This document shows positions 63,331 through 64,000 of a DNA stretch of 64,000 nucleotides, in pieces; position 1 is the first letter of the stretch; each line of letters opens with the position of its first letter. The notes beneath the pieces were generated by a model. It saw nothing but the letters and a program-made list of their open reading frames with translations. It was not told the DNA's origin and ran no database searches. The stretch covers positions 682,001 through 746,000 of the forward strand of contig RSEE01000010.1 of assembly GCA_003971905.1 (NCBI GenBank), written 5' to 3'. Origin of the DNA: Moniliella sp. 'wahieum' (taxonomy: Eukaryota; Basidiomycota; Moniliellomycetes; Moniliellales; Moniliellaceae). Both the position numbers and the translations under genes were made by a program.

Positions 63331-64000
63331 TTCATGTCAGTCTACCATCCAAGCCCCTGTACATTTGCATTTCCCCACGAGCTTCCGTGCTGTACTCGCA
63401 CGAGCGGGCAGATTGCTTTTGTTTCAGCTTGGTCGCCAACCAAGAGCTCGTGGATTTGTCGAAAAGGGTGGAGGGGTTGATGCGCGAGACGCAGGTCGAG
63501 CCGTATTGTGTGAACAGGTTTTCATTGTGCTTGCTGTTTTGCTCTCGAGCGTTGAAACTATAGCTGCAATACTTGCTGGATCTCGTAGGCGACGACGGTT
63601 CCCTTCCATCTCTAAGGCTGCATCATGGAGGGTGCGTGCGCGGACTGCGACTCGCCGTCGCGGCAGAAGTTTTGTATTCTAAAAAAGTAGTCCCCTCCCC
63701 GATAGGTCTGATGGGATCTGGGGAAGGTGGCTGGGCGCTGGCTGCTCTGCCAAGTAGAATAAGGTTGCTAGGGGCCTAGCGCCTGTTCACCAGTGGTGAT
63801 CGAACGAGCCGAATCACATTCATCACAGTGCCTATACCGAGCTACGGCTGGCGAGGGACGCGTGGACCACGGAGTATCAGACTGCGTGTACTGATGATCT
63901 GCGCGCCTGGCCGGCTCAACCAGCGCAGACTGCGCTGCCGGGGGGCCGGAGAACTGGCGCAAGCGCACTAGGGTTGGTGCATCATGCGTCTGGCGTCACG
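63331..64000. other. 3' flank of ARF and terminal intergenic DNA
   Basis: No gene recognised. GCCTAGCGCC words at 63771-63784 echo those near 31535 and 43245. ORFs of 60-136 codons have no domains. Confidence 0.45.

Overview
The window is nuclear DNA from a filamentous basidiomycete. It carries short GT-AG introns (about 50-100 nt), an SREBP with the family's diagnostic bHLH tyrosine, a BRCA2/Brh2-type recombination mediator, a fungal heat-shock factor and an intron-containing tRNA-Glu. The style of the intergenic DNA suggests an agaricomycete such as Rhizoctonia/Ceratobasidium, but that placement is inference only. There is no sign of bacterial, plasmid or viral DNA.

Layout. 1-3.1 kb: a broken, unrecognised minus-strand coding tract. 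3.1-5.4 kb: gene-free DNA full of short palindromic words. 5.4-9.7 kb (+): SREBP. 10.4 kb (+): tRNA-Glu(UUC). 11.4-20.2 kb (-): indoleamine 2,3-dioxygenase, aldehyde dehydrogenase and an amino-acid permease. 22.1-23.9 kb (+): mitochondrial-type dihydroorotate dehydrogenase. 25.5-28.0 kb (+): SR-protein kinase. 28.8-29.7 kb (+): WrbA-like flavodoxin-fold quinone reductase, convergent with Pin1/Ess1 (-, 30.2-30.8 kb). 32.4-34.2 kb (+): a CENP-B-type HTH protein. 34.5-40.8 kb (-): the very large ribosome-biogenesis factor UTP10. 41.4-42.5 kb (+): aldo/keto reductase. 43.7-45.2 kb (+): annexin. 46.4-47.4 kb (+): enoyl-CoA reductase TSC13. 47.6-47.9 kb (+): a small ORF with both a myristoylation-type start and a CaaX box. 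48.1-52.0 kb (-): SNF2/STH1 remodeller ATPase. 52.5-55.3 kb (-): BRCA2 homologue. 55.8-56.9 kb (+): ABHD11-like hydrolase. 57.4-57.8 kb (+): YOS1. 59.9-61.5 kb (+): HSF. 62.4-63.3 kb (+): ARF GTPase.

Almost all recognised genes are conserved housekeeping or regulatory genes: sterol sensing, pyrimidine synthesis, rRNA processing, chromatin, recombination, ER-Golgi traffic, long-chain fatty acids and heat shock. There is no obvious operon-like system. The only functionally suggestive run is dioxygenase, aldehyde dehydrogenase and amino-acid permease on one strand.

Nearly every conserved gene is interrupted by one-base frame slips that lie mostly in short homopolymers and that introns do not explain. 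This points to uncorrected base-calling deletions in the assembly, so most gene models below are spans over several reading frames. The two most unusual things are (a) intergenic islands built from small arrays of different palindromic hexamers and (b) the small ORF at 47.6 kb with potential lipidation signals at both ends.
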